This document shows positions 7,948 through 16,358 of a stretch of 64,000 bases of DNA, piece after piece. Position 1 is the stretch's first letter. Each line of letters opens with the position of its first letter. A model generated the notes under the pieces. The model was not told the origin of the DNA, did not search any database, and saw only the letters and a program-made list of their open reading frames with translations. Both the position numbers and the translations under genes were made by a program. Source of the DNA: Rhodococcus tibetensis (GTDB taxonomy: Bacteria; Actinomycetota; Actinomycetes; Mycobacteriales; Mycobacteriaceae); the NCBI RefSeq assembly GCF_024438035.1, contig NZ_JANFQF010000001.1, forward strand, positions 310,001 to 374,000, read 5' to 3'.

Positions 7948-8560
7948 CGACAAGGTCTTGCTGATCTCGCTCGGCTCCGCTTTCACCGACCAGGCCGATT
8001 TCTATCGTCGGTGCGTGAAAGCGTACGGCGACCTCGACGGCTGGCACGTAGTGCTGCAGATCGGGAAGCACGTCGACGAAGCAGAACTCGGACCCGTGCC
8101 CGCCTCGGTGGAGGTGCATCGCTGGGTACCGCAATTCCACATCCTGCACCAGGCGGATGCCTTCCTCACGCATGCCGGAATGGGTGGGTCGAGCGAAGGC
8201 ATGTTCACCGGAACTCCGATGATCGCAGCCCCACAGGCCGCCGACCAATTCGAGAATGCGGACGCGCTCGTGTCGGCGGGTGTCGCGGTGCGAGTGGACA
8301 GTTCGACGGCTACCGTGGCCGAACTGCGCGACGCGCTCGCGCGGATCGATGCGGAACCGGTCCGTCATCGTAGTGCCGAACTCGCAGCCGAACTGCGGGT
8401 TGCGGGGGGTGTCGATGCCGCGGTGAGGGTTCTCCAGGAGGTAGTGCTCGACGACGGGAGCCAGCTGTTGCAGGGTCGCCCGGCGGTGATTCGATTGCGG
8501 GCACCAGGGTATACGGACGTTGTCACCGGTCGGTCAGGAAGTGCGCCGACGCCGATGTGA
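7948..8560 (+). pseudogene. Macrolide-type glycosyltransferase remnant, C-terminal half only
   Basis: Starting at KVLLISLGSAFTDQADFYRR, the frame matches the nucleotide-sugar-binding half of GT1 macrolide glycosyltransferases (OleD/MGT type). It contains GWHVVLQIGKHVDEAELG, the donor-site block VEVHRWVPQFHILHQADAFLTHAG and MIAAPQAADQFENA. The acceptor-binding N-terminal half, roughly 220 residues, is absent. Family homology ends near base 8450, and the last 40 or so codons are not recognisable. The open frame extends upstream only through antisense of the TetR remnant. With that remnant it marks the fusion point of two formerly divergent genes. Confidence 0.75.
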
Positions 8561-8630
8561 GGCGTTGGGGCGCGGGTGCCGCCCTACGCCACACCGTGGA
8601 GGAAATGGGGTGTGGCCGTGCTGATGGCGG

Positions 8631-8789
8631 ATGGCCGAACAATACGGGGCTCTCGTGTCCGAGCACGAGGTGGGCGGTTGCCATTTGCGCGAGGCGATCG
8701 GTGATCGGGAGACCGCGGTGCAGACGTGCAACTACCTGCGGCGCTCTGGCTGCCCGCGCTTGTTCTTTGAGTACCAACACCGCCGATGA
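8631..8789 (+). CDS. Possible small protein (52 aa)
   Basis: The frame has strongly GC-biased third positions, like the real genes around it, and reads MAEQYGALVSEHEVGGCHLR and on to LRRSGCPRLFFEYQHRR. It has three cysteines and no membrane segment. An in-frame stop just upstream fixes ATG 8631 as the first start, but the ribosome site is weak. It lies 22 bases before another small gene. No family is recognised, and it could be chance. Confidence 0.3.
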   Translation: MAEQYGALVSEHEVGGCHLREAIGDRETAVQTCNYLRRSGCPRLFFEYQHRR

Positions 8790-8811
8790 CACATCGGGGA
8801 AGGAAATCGAC

Positions 8812-8976
8812 GTGGCCGAACGCAGAGCTTCCGTCTTCGAGGTGGAGCACGAAATCGATGCCGAGACGATCCGGAAAGCGCAGCGGGCGGTCGCGTCGCG
8901 CTCGCGTGATGCCCTCGAGTGTAAGGATTTACTGTCGATCCTCGGGATCCTGCATATCACGCCGGCACGGGAGTGA
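8812..8976 (+). CDS. Small conserved-looking protein (54 aa)
   Basis: GTG start at 8812 with a GGAAGGAAA ribosome site seven bases upstream. The sequence RASVFEVEHEIDAETIRKAQ leads to SRDALECKDLLSILGIL, with two amphipathic helices. The ending 'C.DLL..LG.L' resembles short actinobacterial proteins of unknown function that I recall only in outline. No catalytic motif is seen. Confidence 0.5.
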   Translation: MAERRASVFEVEHEIDAETIRKAQRAVASRSRDALECKDLLSILGILHITPARE

Positions 8977-9033
8977 CACCGCGGTGTCGCCGGCGCGCCA
9001 GACCTTGTCGGTGGGCGGGACTATCGTGCGCCC

Positions 9034-9387
9034 ATGGCACTCGAACTCGGCATGATCACCTTCGACAGCACAGAGCCCGGACCCCTGGCCGCCTGGTGGG
9101 CGAAGCAGACCGCGGGCACGATCGAGCAGGAAAACGACGGATGGTTCTATGTCCTCGCGCTTCCGAACTCGCCGTATAAACTCGCGTTCCAGAAAGTGGA
9201 CGACCCCACGCCCGGAAAGAACCGCATCCACCTCGACCTCACGTCCGAGGACCTCGACGGTGAAGTGAGCAAACTGAACGCGGAGGGCGCGACGGAGGTG
9301 GCGCAGCGCGAGATGGACGGATTCCGCTGGGTCACCCTCGCCGATCCCGACGGCAACCAGTTCTGCGTCTCGGGTCGACACGGCTAG
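9034..9387 (+). CDS. VOC (glyoxalase/bleomycin-resistance fold) protein
   Basis: 117 residues, a single VOC module: a first beta-alpha-beta unit ([21 protein letters not shown]) and a second ending in [15 protein letters not shown], where Asp-Pro-(D/E)-Gly-N is the family's usual strand turn. [10 protein letters not shown] supplies the central His. VOC proteins use metal-bound beta cups for lyase, dioxygenase or drug-binding roles, and the substrate here cannot be told. A homologue sits beside the aminopeptidase gene in mycobacteria, so the pair is conserved. Confidence 0.8.
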   Translation: MALELGMITFDSTEPGPLAAWWAKQTAGTIEQENDGWFYVLALPNSPYKLAFQKVDDPTPGKNRIHLDLTSEDLDGEVSKLNAEGATEVAQREMDGFRWVTLADPDGNQFCVSGRHG

Positions 9388-9412
9388 CATCGCGTCCTGC
9401 ATGATTGGCTCC

Positions 9413-10699
9413 ATGCATTCCACTACGTGGGCCGACGCCCAGGGCCTGTGCACTTTCGTCGATGCGTCACCGTCGCCGTTTCATGTGTGCGCGACGGTGT
9501 CGATGTTGCTGTCCGGCAACGGTTTCACCGAGCTCCACGAGACCGAATCGTGGCCCGGGGAACCAGGACGCTACTTCCTGGTTCGCGGCGGATCGCTCAT
9601 CGCGTGGAGTACCGAGCGGGTCGGACGCACGGCGCCGTTCCGCATCGTCGGTGGGCACACCGACAGCCCGAATCTGCGCGTCAAGCAGCACCCCGATCTG
9701 TGGTCGGCAGGGTGGCAGCTCGTGGGTCTCGAGCCGTACGGAGGTGCGTGGCTCAATTCGTGGCTCGACCGTGACCTGGGTATCTCCGGGCGGCTCAGCG
9801 TGCGGGTCGGCAATGTGGTGGAACAGAAACTCGTCCGCATCGACCAGCCGATTCTTCGGGTGCCGCAGCTCGCGATCCACCTGTCGGAGGACCGCAAGGG
9901 AGTGCACCTCGACCCGCAGCGGCACCTCAACGCGGTGTGGGGTGTCGGTTCGGGGCCTCGATCCTTCATCGACTTCGTGGCAGACCAGGTGGAGGTGCCC
10001 GCCGATTCCGTGCTCGGCTGGGAACTGATGACCCACGACCTTGCCCCCAGTGCGCTGGTCGGGACAGAGCAGGATCTCGTCAGCGCGCCGCGGCTCGACA
10101 ATCAGGGCACCTGCTACGCCGGAACCCAAGCGCTGCTCGCGGCCGCGGAGTACCCGGCAGGCGATCACGTACCCGTGCTCGCACTCTTCGATCATGAGGA
10201 GGTGGGCAGCATGTCGGATCGAGGGGCTTTCTCGGATCTGCTGAACACCGTCCTCGAGCGCATCGTCCTCGGCCGAGGCGGCGGGCGAGAAGAATTTCTG
10301 CAAGCGATGGCGGGCTCGGTATGTGCGTCGGGCGACATGGCGCACGCCACGCATCCCAATTATCCGGACCGCCACGAGCCCGCACACCAGATCGCCGTCA
10401 ACGCCGGGCCGGTGCTCAAGGTCAATCAGAATCTGCGCTACGCCACCGACGCGGCCGGCGCGGGAGCATTCGCGCTGGCCTGCGATCAGGCCGGAGTCCC
10501 GTTGCAGAGGTATGTGCACCGCGCCGACCTGCCGTGCGGGTCGACCATCGGCCCGATCACCGCCTCACGAACCGGTCTGAGCACCGTCGACGTCGGCGCC
10601 GCTCAGCTGGGTATGCACTCCTCGCGGGAACTGATGGGTGCCCGCGACGTGCGGGCATACTCCGACGCCCTTGCGGCGTTCCTCACACCGACGGCGTGA
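9413..10699 (+). CDS. M18-family aspartyl aminopeptidase
   Basis: 428 residues. This cytosolic dinuclear-zinc enzyme removes N-terminal acidic residues from peptides. Metal and catalytic blocks are visible: [13 protein letters not shown] (His ligand), [15 protein letters not shown] (bridging Asp), LFDHEEVGS (Glu base and ligand) and a late His in [14 protein letters not shown]. Length fits the family. The start is either ATG 9413 ([25 protein letters not shown]) or the in-frame ATG 9401; neither has a clear ribosome site. Usually called pepC or apeB in this order. Confidence 0.9.
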   Translation: MHSTTWADAQGLCTFVDASPSPFHVCATVSMLLSGNGFTELHETESWPGEPGRYFLVRGGSLIAWSTERVGRTAPFRIVGGHTDSPNLRVKQHPDLWSAGWQLVGLEPYGGAWLNSWLDRDLGISGRLSVRVGNVVEQKLVRIDQPILRVPQLAIHLSEDRKGVHLDPQRHLNAVWGVGSGPRSFIDFVADQVEVPADSVLGWELMTHDLAPSALVGTEQDLVSAPRLDNQGTCYAGTQALLAAAEYPAGDHVPVLALFDHEEVGSMSDRGAFSDLLNTVLERIVLGRGGGREEFLQAMAGSVCASGDMAHATHPNYPDRHEPAHQIAVNAGPVLKVNQNLRYATDAAGAGAFALACDQAGVPLQRYVHRADLPCGSTIGPITASRTGLSTVDVGAAQLGMHSSRELMGARDVRAYSDALAAFLTPTA

Positions 10700-10747
10700 C
10701 GCGGTCGGGCGGTGAGCGTCAGGTCGATGGAGGAAGAAGGTGCCGGA

Positions 10748-10753
10748 TAGACT
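10748..10753 (+). promoter_or_regulatory. Candidate -10 element for purL
   Basis: TAGACT (TANNNT) in the 144-base gap before purL, about 90 bases from its start. There is no clear -35, so this is tentative. Confidence 0.3.
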
Positions 10754-10843
10754 GACCTACGGCTCGTCGCCACCCGGCTCACCGGCCGGCCCTGACTCCG
10801 GCTTGCCGCTCTTGACTCCCGTAGGGAAGGGACCACACCTCCA

Positions 10844-13165
10844 GTGTCAGCACACCCGGTCGATACCGTCACAGCCGCCGCCGCGACCCCCGAAGTTGCG
10901 CAGCCTTTCAGTGAATTGGGCCTCAAGGACGACGAGTACGCCCGTATCAAGGAGATCCTGGGCCGCCGCCCCACCGAAGCCGAGCTGGCGATGTACTCGG
11001 TGATGTGGAGTGAGCACTGCTCCTACAAGTCGTCCAAGGTGCACCTGAAGTACTTCGGCGAGACCACCACGGACGAGATGCGCTCCTCGATGCTCGCCGG
11101 TATCGGCGAGAACGCCGGAGTGGTCGACATCGGTGACGGCTGGGCGGTCACCTTCAAGGTCGAAAGCCACAACCACCCGTCCTACGTCGAGCCCTACCAG
11201 GGTGCGGCCACGGGCGTCGGCGGCATCGTCCGCGACATCATGGCCATGGGCGCGCGGCCCATCGCCGTCATGGACCAGCTGCGTTTCGGCGCGGCGGACG
11301 CCCCCGACACCCGTCGTGTCGTCGACGGTGTGGTGCGCGGTGTGGGTGGCTACGGCAACTCCCTCGGTCTGCCCAACGTGGGTGGCGAAACCGTGTTCGA
11401 CGAGTCCTATGCTGGTAACCCCCTGGTCAACGCGCTGTGCGCGGGTGCCATGCGTGTTGAGGACCTGCACCTCGCCTTCGCCTCGGGCACCGGTAACAAG
11501 ATCATCCTGTTCGGTGCGCGCACCGGCCTCGACGGCATCGGCGGCGTGTCCGTCCTGGCGTCGGAGACGTTCGACGGCGACGAGGGTGGGGACGAACACG
11601 AAGCCGAAGGCGGAGCTGGAGCATCGAAAAGCCGGAAGAAGCTTCCTGCTGTGCAGGTAGGTGACCCGTTCACCGAGAAGGTGCTCATCGAGTGTTGTCT
11701 CGAGCTGTACGCCGCGAAGCTCGTGGTCGGTATCCAGGACCTCGGCGGCGCCGGCCTGTCCTGCGCCACGTCCGAGCTGGCCGCGGCCGGCGACGGCGGC
11801 ATGCACATCAACCTCGAGCAGGTCCCGATGCGCGCCACCGGCATGACCGCGGCCGAGGTGCTGTCCAGCGAGTCCCAGGAACGCATGTGCGCGGTCGTCA
11901 CCCCCGACAACGTCGACGCGTTCATGGAGGTCTGCAAGAAGTGGGACGTCCTCGCCACCGTCATCGGTGAGGTCACCGACGGCGAGCGGCTCACCATCTC
12001 CTGGCACGGCGAGACCGTCGTCGACGTGCCGCCGCGCACCGTCGCCCACGAGGGCCCCGTGTACGAGCGGCCCGTGCAGCGTCCCGCGAGCCAGGACGCC
12101 CTCGTCGCCAACACCACCGCCGGACTGAAGCGTCCCGAATCGGCCGACGAACTGAAGGCGACGCTGCTGAAGATGCTCGCGTCCCCGGCGCTGTGCAGCC
12201 GCAAGTGGATCACCGAGCAGTACGACCGCTACGTGCGTGGCAACACCGTCCTGGCCGAGAACGCCGATTCGGGCGTGATCCGCGTCGACGAGAAGACGGG
12301 CCGCGGCATCGCCCTGGCCACCGACGCGTCCGGTCGCTACACCGCACTAGACCCGTACACCGGGGCGCAGCTGGCACTCGCCGAGGCGTTCCGCAACGTT
12401 GCCGTCACCGGAGCCACCCCGAAGGCCGTCAGCAACTGCCTCAACTTCGGCTCCCCGGAGGACCCGGGAGTGATGTGGCAGTTCCAGCAGGCCGTGCGCG
12501 GTTTGGCCGATGGTTGCGCCAAGCTGGGCATCCCCGTCACCGGCGGCAACGTCAGCTTCTACAACCAGACCGGTTCCACGCCCATCCTGCCCACCCCGGT
12601 GGTGGCCGTGCTCGGCGTCATCGACGATGTGCATCGGCGCATCCCCACTGGCCTCGGTCTCGAACCCGGTGAAACGCTGATCTTGCTCGGTGAGACGCGC
12701 GACGAATTCGACGGATCGATCTGGTCGCAGGTCGAGCACGGACATCTCGGTGGCGTCCCCCCGCGGGTCGACCTCGAACGCGAGCAGCTTCTCGCCGACA
12801 TTCTCCTGGCGTCTTCGCGTGACGGTCTGGTGTCTGCCGCACACGACCTGTCGGAAGGTGGTCTCGCGCAGGCTGTCGTCGAGGCTGCGCTCGCCGGTGA
12901 AACCGGTTGCCGCATCCTGCTTCCCGATGACGCCGATCCGTTCGTCACCTTGTTCTCCGAGTCGTCGGGCCGCGTGCTCGTCGCCGTTCCGCGTACCGAG
13001 GAAACTCGCTTCACCGGAATGTGCACGGCACGTAACCTCCCGTGGGTGCGCATCGGTGTGGTGGACGAGGGCTCCGACTCCGTGGAGATTCAGGGACAGT
13101 TCTCGGTCACCCTCGCCGAACTGCGCGCGACGTCCGAGGCGACCCTGCCGGCGTTGTTCGGGTAA
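10844..13165 (+). CDS. purL: Phosphoribosylformylglycinamidine synthase subunit PurL
   Basis: 773 residues, the small PurL form that works with PurS and PurQ. It converts FGAR to FGAM with ATP and PurQ-derived ammonia. Hallmarks are [15 protein letters not shown] near residue 46, the ATP-site segment [17 protein letters not shown] and the second-half block GNVSFYNQT. The start is GTG 10844. Unusually, residues about 240-262 form a charged low-complexity insert (acidic [11 protein letters not shown], then basic KSRKK) between SETFD and VQVGDPF, where relatives have only a few residues. Confidence 0.97.
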   Translation: MSAHPVDTVTAAAATPEVAQPFSELGLKDDEYARIKEILGRRPTEAELAMYSVMWSEHCSYKSSKVHLKYFGETTTDEMRSSMLAGIGENAGVVDIGDGWAVTFKVESHNHPSYVEPYQGAATGVGGIVRDIMAMGARPIAVMDQLRFGAADAPDTRRVVDGVVRGVGGYGNSLGLPNVGGETVFDESYAGNPLVNALCAGAMRVEDLHLAFASGTGNKIILFGARTGLDGIGGVSVLASETFDGDEGGDEHEAEGGAGASKSRKKLPAVQVGDPFTEKVLIECCLELYAAKLVVGIQDLGGAGLSCATSELAAAGDGGMHINLEQVPMRATGMTAAEVLSSESQERMCAVVTPDNVDAFMEVCKKWDVLATVIGEVTDGERLTISWHGETVVDVPPRTVAHEGPVYERPVQRPASQDALVANTTAGLKRPESADELKATLLKMLASPALCSRKWITEQYDRYVRGNTVLAENADSGVIRVDEKTGRGIALATDASGRYTALDPYTGAQLALAEAFRNVAVTGATPKAVSNCLNFGSPEDPGVMWQFQQAVRGLADGCAKLGIPVTGGNVSFYNQTGSTPILPTPVVAVLGVIDDVHRRIPTGLGLEPGETLILLGETRDEFDGSIWSQVEHGHLGGVPPRVDLEREQLLADILLASSRDGLVSAAHDLSEGGLAQAVVEAALAGETGCRILLPDDADPFVTLFSESSGRVLVAVPRTEETRFTGMCTARNLPWVRIGVVDEGSDSVEIQGQFSVTLAELRATSEATLPALFG

Positions 13166-13168
13166 TGC

Positions 13169-14938
13169 GTGGTCGAATCGGGGGCGCTGGACAGAATTGA
13201 CGCCGAGCCGCGGGAACGCCCGCGGCTCGGTGGATCGATCCGTCTTCGCGACCCCCGGCTCGAGCGAGTGTGGCGTCTCCTGGGCCTCGACGTCACCGGC
13301 ATCGCCTGTGCGACGCTGTTCTTCTGTTGGTCACTCACGCCGTCATTGTTGCCTCGTGACTGGTTGTTCCAGGGTCTGATCGGCGGTATCAATGCCGCGA
13401 TCGGTTACGCGGTGGGAACGGCGCTCGGCTGGGCTGCGCGCCGATACTTCCTGCGCCGCAAGGCCTGGTGGCCGCTGCCGGAATCACGGTCCACCACCAT
13501 CAAGGTGTTCGTCACGGTCACCTCCGTGGTGGTCAGCCTTGTCATGCTCGGGTACTCCGCTGCATGGCAGCGTGAGATTGCCGCGCTGATGGGTGCGGAG
13601 GGCACCACCACCACGGGATACATCCGTACCGGGGGGCTGAGCCTGCTCGTCGGTGGCGCCATCATCGCGGTGTGGCGGCTGCTGCGCGAGTGGGTGCGAT
13701 GGATAGCGGGCCGCCTGATCCGGCGCTGGCACCTCGCTATTTCCACCGCCACGACGGCAGGCATCCTCATCGTCACGGTTTTGTTCCTCCTCCTCGTCGA
13801 CGGGGTTCTGTTACGCGGAATCTACGCCGGCGCCAATGCAGCGTTCAGCCTGCAGAATTCGTCCACCCGGGACGGTGCCTTGCAGCCGGTCGACCCGAAA
13901 AAGTCGGGCAGCCCGGAATCATTCGCGCCGTGGAACACGCTCGGGTTCGAGGGCCGGAACTTCGTCTCCCGCGGTCTGGACGCAGCGGGGCTCACTGCAG
14001 CGAACGGCACTCCGGCCGAGAACCCGATCCGCGTCTATGCCGGCCTCGAGACGGCCGAGGACCCAGACGCCCGCATGGACATCGTCATCGACGAACTCGA
14101 GCGGACCGGCGCGTTTCAGCGCAAAGTGCTCGTCGTCATCCCGACCACGGGCACGGGATGGGTGAATCCCACTGCAGCGCAGGCGATCGAGCTCGTCCAC
14201 AACGGCGACACCGCGTTGGTGGCCAGTCAGTATTCCTTCCTGCCGAGTTGGGTGTCTTTTCTCGCCGACCGCGACAAGGCCGCCGAGGCGGGAAGACAAC
14301 TCATCGGCCGGGTGCACGAGCGCTGGCTCCAGGAACCCGAGGCGACCCGCCCCAAACTGCTGGTCTACGGCGAGAGTCTCGGCACTCAGGCGGGAGAGGG
14401 TGCCTTCGACTCGCTGACCGACATCCGGCAGACCGTCGACGGTGTGCTCTGGGTGGGCCCGCCCAATACGAACCGCCTGTGGGGGCAACTGATCGAGCGT
14501 CGTGATCCGGGAACCTCCGAGGTGGATCCCGAATACGCCGCAGGTCTGGTGGTGCGATTCGCCGACGACGCCGCCGACATGGTCGACAACACGGGTGAGT
14601 GGCTCTCGCCCCGCATCCTCTACGTGCAGCACGCGTCCGACCCAGTGGTGTGGTGGTCGCCCGACCTTGCGTTCACCAGACCGGACTGGCTGACGGAACC
14701 GCCGGGCGACGACCGATCGCCGTCCATGAAGTGGTTTCCCTTCGTGACGTTCTGGCAGGTGTCGGTCGACCTCACCAATGCGGCCGGAGTTCCGGACGGG
14801 CACGGCCACAACTACGGGACGCTGGTCCTCGACGGATGGGTCACCGTCGCTCAGCCCGAAGGATGGACACCACTCGACACCCTGCGGGTCCGGTCGGCGC
14901 TCGACATGCTCGCCGGTAGTGACGGTCCCGAGAAGTGA
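13169..14938 (+). CDS. Membrane-anchored alpha/beta-hydrolase (DUF2319 type)
   Basis: 589 residues. The N-terminal third holds about five membrane segments (ITGIACATLFF area, LIGGINAAIGYAVGTALGW, VFVTVTSVVVSLVMLGY, LSLLVGGAIIAVW and GILIVTVLFLLLVDG). The rest is an alpha/beta-hydrolase domain with the nucleophile Ser in VYGESLGTQAGEGAF and a likely catalytic His in GHGHNYG near the end. The family is common in mycolic-acid bacteria but its substrate is unknown. GTG start four bases after purL. Its stop overlaps the next gene's start, suggesting a purL-linked operon. Confidence 0.75.
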   Translation: MVESGALDRIDAEPRERPRLGGSIRLRDPRLERVWRLLGLDVTGIACATLFFCWSLTPSLLPRDWLFQGLIGGINAAIGYAVGTALGWAARRYFLRRKAWWPLPESRSTTIKVFVTVTSVVVSLVMLGYSAAWQREIAALMGAEGTTTTGYIRTGGLSLLVGGAIIAVWRLLREWVRWIAGRLIRRWHLAISTATTAGILIVTVLFLLLVDGVLLRGIYAGANAAFSLQNSSTRDGALQPVDPKKSGSPESFAPWNTLGFEGRNFVSRGLDAAGLTAANGTPAENPIRVYAGLETAEDPDARMDIVIDELERTGAFQRKVLVVIPTTGTGWVNPTAAQAIELVHNGDTALVASQYSFLPSWVSFLADRDKAAEAGRQLIGRVHERWLQEPEATRPKLLVYGESLGTQAGEGAFDSLTDIRQTVDGVLWVGPPNTNRLWGQLIERRDPGTSEVDPEYAAGLVVRFADDAADMVDNTGEWLSPRILYVQHASDPVVWWSPDLAFTRPDWLTEPPGDDRSPSMKWFPFVTFWQVSVDLTNAAGVPDGHGHNYGTLVLDGWVTVAQPEGWTPLDTLRVRSALDMLAGSDGPEK

Positions 14939-15579
14939 GCAGATCCTCGGCCGTCTTCGTCGCGGCGGCGGTCGTGGTGTGGAACAACGGGATACTTCCG
15001 CGGTGCGGGTGGGGGCCGTACGGGCGGGCTGTCGCAGGCGCCGGATCGGCGGTGATCGCGGCGGGGGCCGCGCGTGCCGCCGGGTACACCCGGAGCGAAC
15101 TCGGGCTGTCCCCGTCCAGAGTGCCTGCGGGACTACGGTACGGCGCGATGGCCTCGCTGATTCCATTGGCGGCCGGTGCAACTGCCGTCGTGGCACCGAC
15201 GTGGCGTAGCCGGATACGGCTCGCTGCCGGCTCCGCAGACTTCTACGGCTGGGTGGGTTTCCGGATACCGGTGGGCACGGTGCTCGCCGAGGAACTGCTG
15301 TTCCGCAGCGTTCTGGCAGCGGTCCTGCGACGGGCGTGGTCACCGTGCACCGCACGTGCGATACACGCGGCGACGTTCGGGTTGTGGCATATTCGGGCTG
15401 CACGGCTCGCCGGCGACAACGTCGTCGCCACGGTGATTTTCACGGCCGCATCGGGAGAGTTGTTCGACTGGCTGAGGCGGCGGAGCGACAGCGTCGTCGC
15501 GCCCGCACTGCTGCACCTTTCGGTCAACGTCGCCGGAGCGGTGGCAGCCCGGGCCGCGGAATCTGGACCAGTAGATTGA
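14935..15579 (+). CDS. CPBP-family intramembrane metalloprotease (Abi)
   Basis: 214 residues, mostly hydrophobic. It carries the three motifs of the CAAX-protease/bacteriocin-processing family: EExxxR as EELLFR near residue 121, FxxxH as FGLWH near residue 146 and HxxxN as HLSVN near residue 195. These supply the catalytic Glu and His residues inside the membrane. Such proteins process prenylated or signal-type substrates or give immunity; the target here is unknown. The start is GTG 14935, overlapping the stop of the preceding hydrolase (GTGA). Confidence 0.8.
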   Translation: MSRSSAVFVAAAVVVWNNGILPRCGWGPYGRAVAGAGSAVIAAGAARAAGYTRSELGLSPSRVPAGLRYGAMASLIPLAAGATAVVAPTWRSRIRLAAGSADFYGWVGFRIPVGTVLAEELLFRSVLAAVLRRAWSPCTARAIHAATFGLWHIRAARLAGDNVVATVIFTAASGELFDWLRRRSDSVVAPALLHLSVNVAGAVAARAAESGPVD

Positions 15580-15583
15580 GGGA

Positions 15584-15967
15584 ATGCCGCCGCGTCGAGC
15601 CGTAGACCCAGCCGAGATGAGGGCAGCTGTCCTCGAAATCGGCCCGTGGTTACGCGGGGACACCGAAGAGAAGCCGTCCCGGCCGGTCCTCGCTGCAGCA
15701 GTCCGGCTCAGTGCCCGGACCCTCGAGCAGGTGGCGCCCGGGTCGAGTGTCGAGGTGCGGGTTCCCCCGTTCGTCGCCGTGCAGTGCATCGAGGGTCCGC
15801 GCCACACGCGGGGCACGCCGCCCAATGTGGTGGAGACCGACCCGCGGACATGGTTGCTGCTCGTGACGGGCCTGATCGACTTCCGCGAGGCGACGAAGGG
15901 CGGCGTCACGGTGTCGGGAAGCCGCGCCGGCGAGATCGCCCACTGGTTACCCTTGCTCCGGGTGTAG
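15584..15967 (+). CDS. Sterol-carrier-family protein
   Basis: 127 residues. PPFVAVQCIEGPRHTRGTPPNVVETDPRTWLLLVTG is the hallmark of the short actinobacterial 'sterol carrier family' protein found directly upstream of purF in many relatives (Rv0807 in M. tuberculosis, from memory). It probably binds a hydrophobic or nucleotide-related ligand; the function is unproven. It starts four bases after the CPBP gene stop. In this window a decayed gene lies between it and purF. Confidence 0.75.
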   Translation: MPPRRAVDPAEMRAAVLEIGPWLRGDTEEKPSRPVLAAAVRLSARTLEQVAPGSSVEVRVPPFVAVQCIEGPRHTRGTPPNVVETDPRTWLLLVTGLIDFREATKGGVTVSGSRAGEIAHWLPLLRV

Positions 15968-16184
15968 CGATGGGACACCGAGGCCCGGACGAATCCCAGT
16001 TCGTTCGGCGACCACAGCATTCTGCGGATCGCCGGGCGGTTCGGGAACACGGTGAGGTCCGGATCGGCCCCCGCCTCGGAGCCGTCCAGCATCGGACGTG
16101 CACCGGAAGTGGTGTCCCGATGACGCCCTCGAAGGCCTCAGGGAGGCGTGGGGGCGCGGCCGGAGTCGTGGTGCGGACGTTCAT
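15968..16184 (-). pseudogene. Decayed 5' end of a cyclopropane-fatty-acyl-phospholipid synthase gene
   Basis: On the minus strand from ATG 16184, the frame reads LPEAFEGVIGTPLPVHVR, then after a one-step frame change near 16092 continues MLDGSEAGADPDLTVFPNR and AIRRMLWSPNELGFVRASVSH. Joined, these match the N-terminal lipid-binding part of actinobacterial CFA synthase/mycolic-acid-type methyltransferases (pattern LPVRLRAWDGSEAG...LRRLLW.PGELGLARAYV). Third positions stay GC-rich in both pieces. Homology stops exactly where the plus-strand sterol-carrier gene ends. The SAM-binding domain, about 300 residues, is missing. This is a frameshifted, truncated remnant. Confidence 0.7.
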
Positions 16185-16358
16185 CGGAAAAGACCACACT
16201 CGAGTCGATCCAGCTTCCGATCGGTATCGAAACCAATCGATGCAAGCCCGTCCGTCCGGGATCTGGGGCACACCGATCAGGCACCGCAGCCGAGCCCACC
16301 GCAGACGGCACGTAGACTGTGGTTGCCCCTCACACGCCCATCCCCAGGGAGCACCCCG

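Noticed and set aside
7565..8368. A 267-codon minus-strand frame over the deletion scar
   Set aside because: It is antisense to readable glycosyltransferase sequence and in a different frame from the TetR remnant; no domain is recognisable.
8523..8960. A 145-codon minus-strand frame near 8.7 kb
   Set aside because: It has some regular composition but no start with a ribosome site and no family, and it overlaps two better small plus-strand frames.
10847..12049. A 400-codon minus-strand frame over purL
   Set aside because: It is antisense to the well-conserved PurL core; its His/Asp/Val-rich composition is what reverse translation of GC-rich genes produces.
13919..15403. A 494-codon minus-strand frame
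   Set aside because: It spans two convincing plus-strand genes in antisense, and its sequence is Arg/Pro-rich without motifs.
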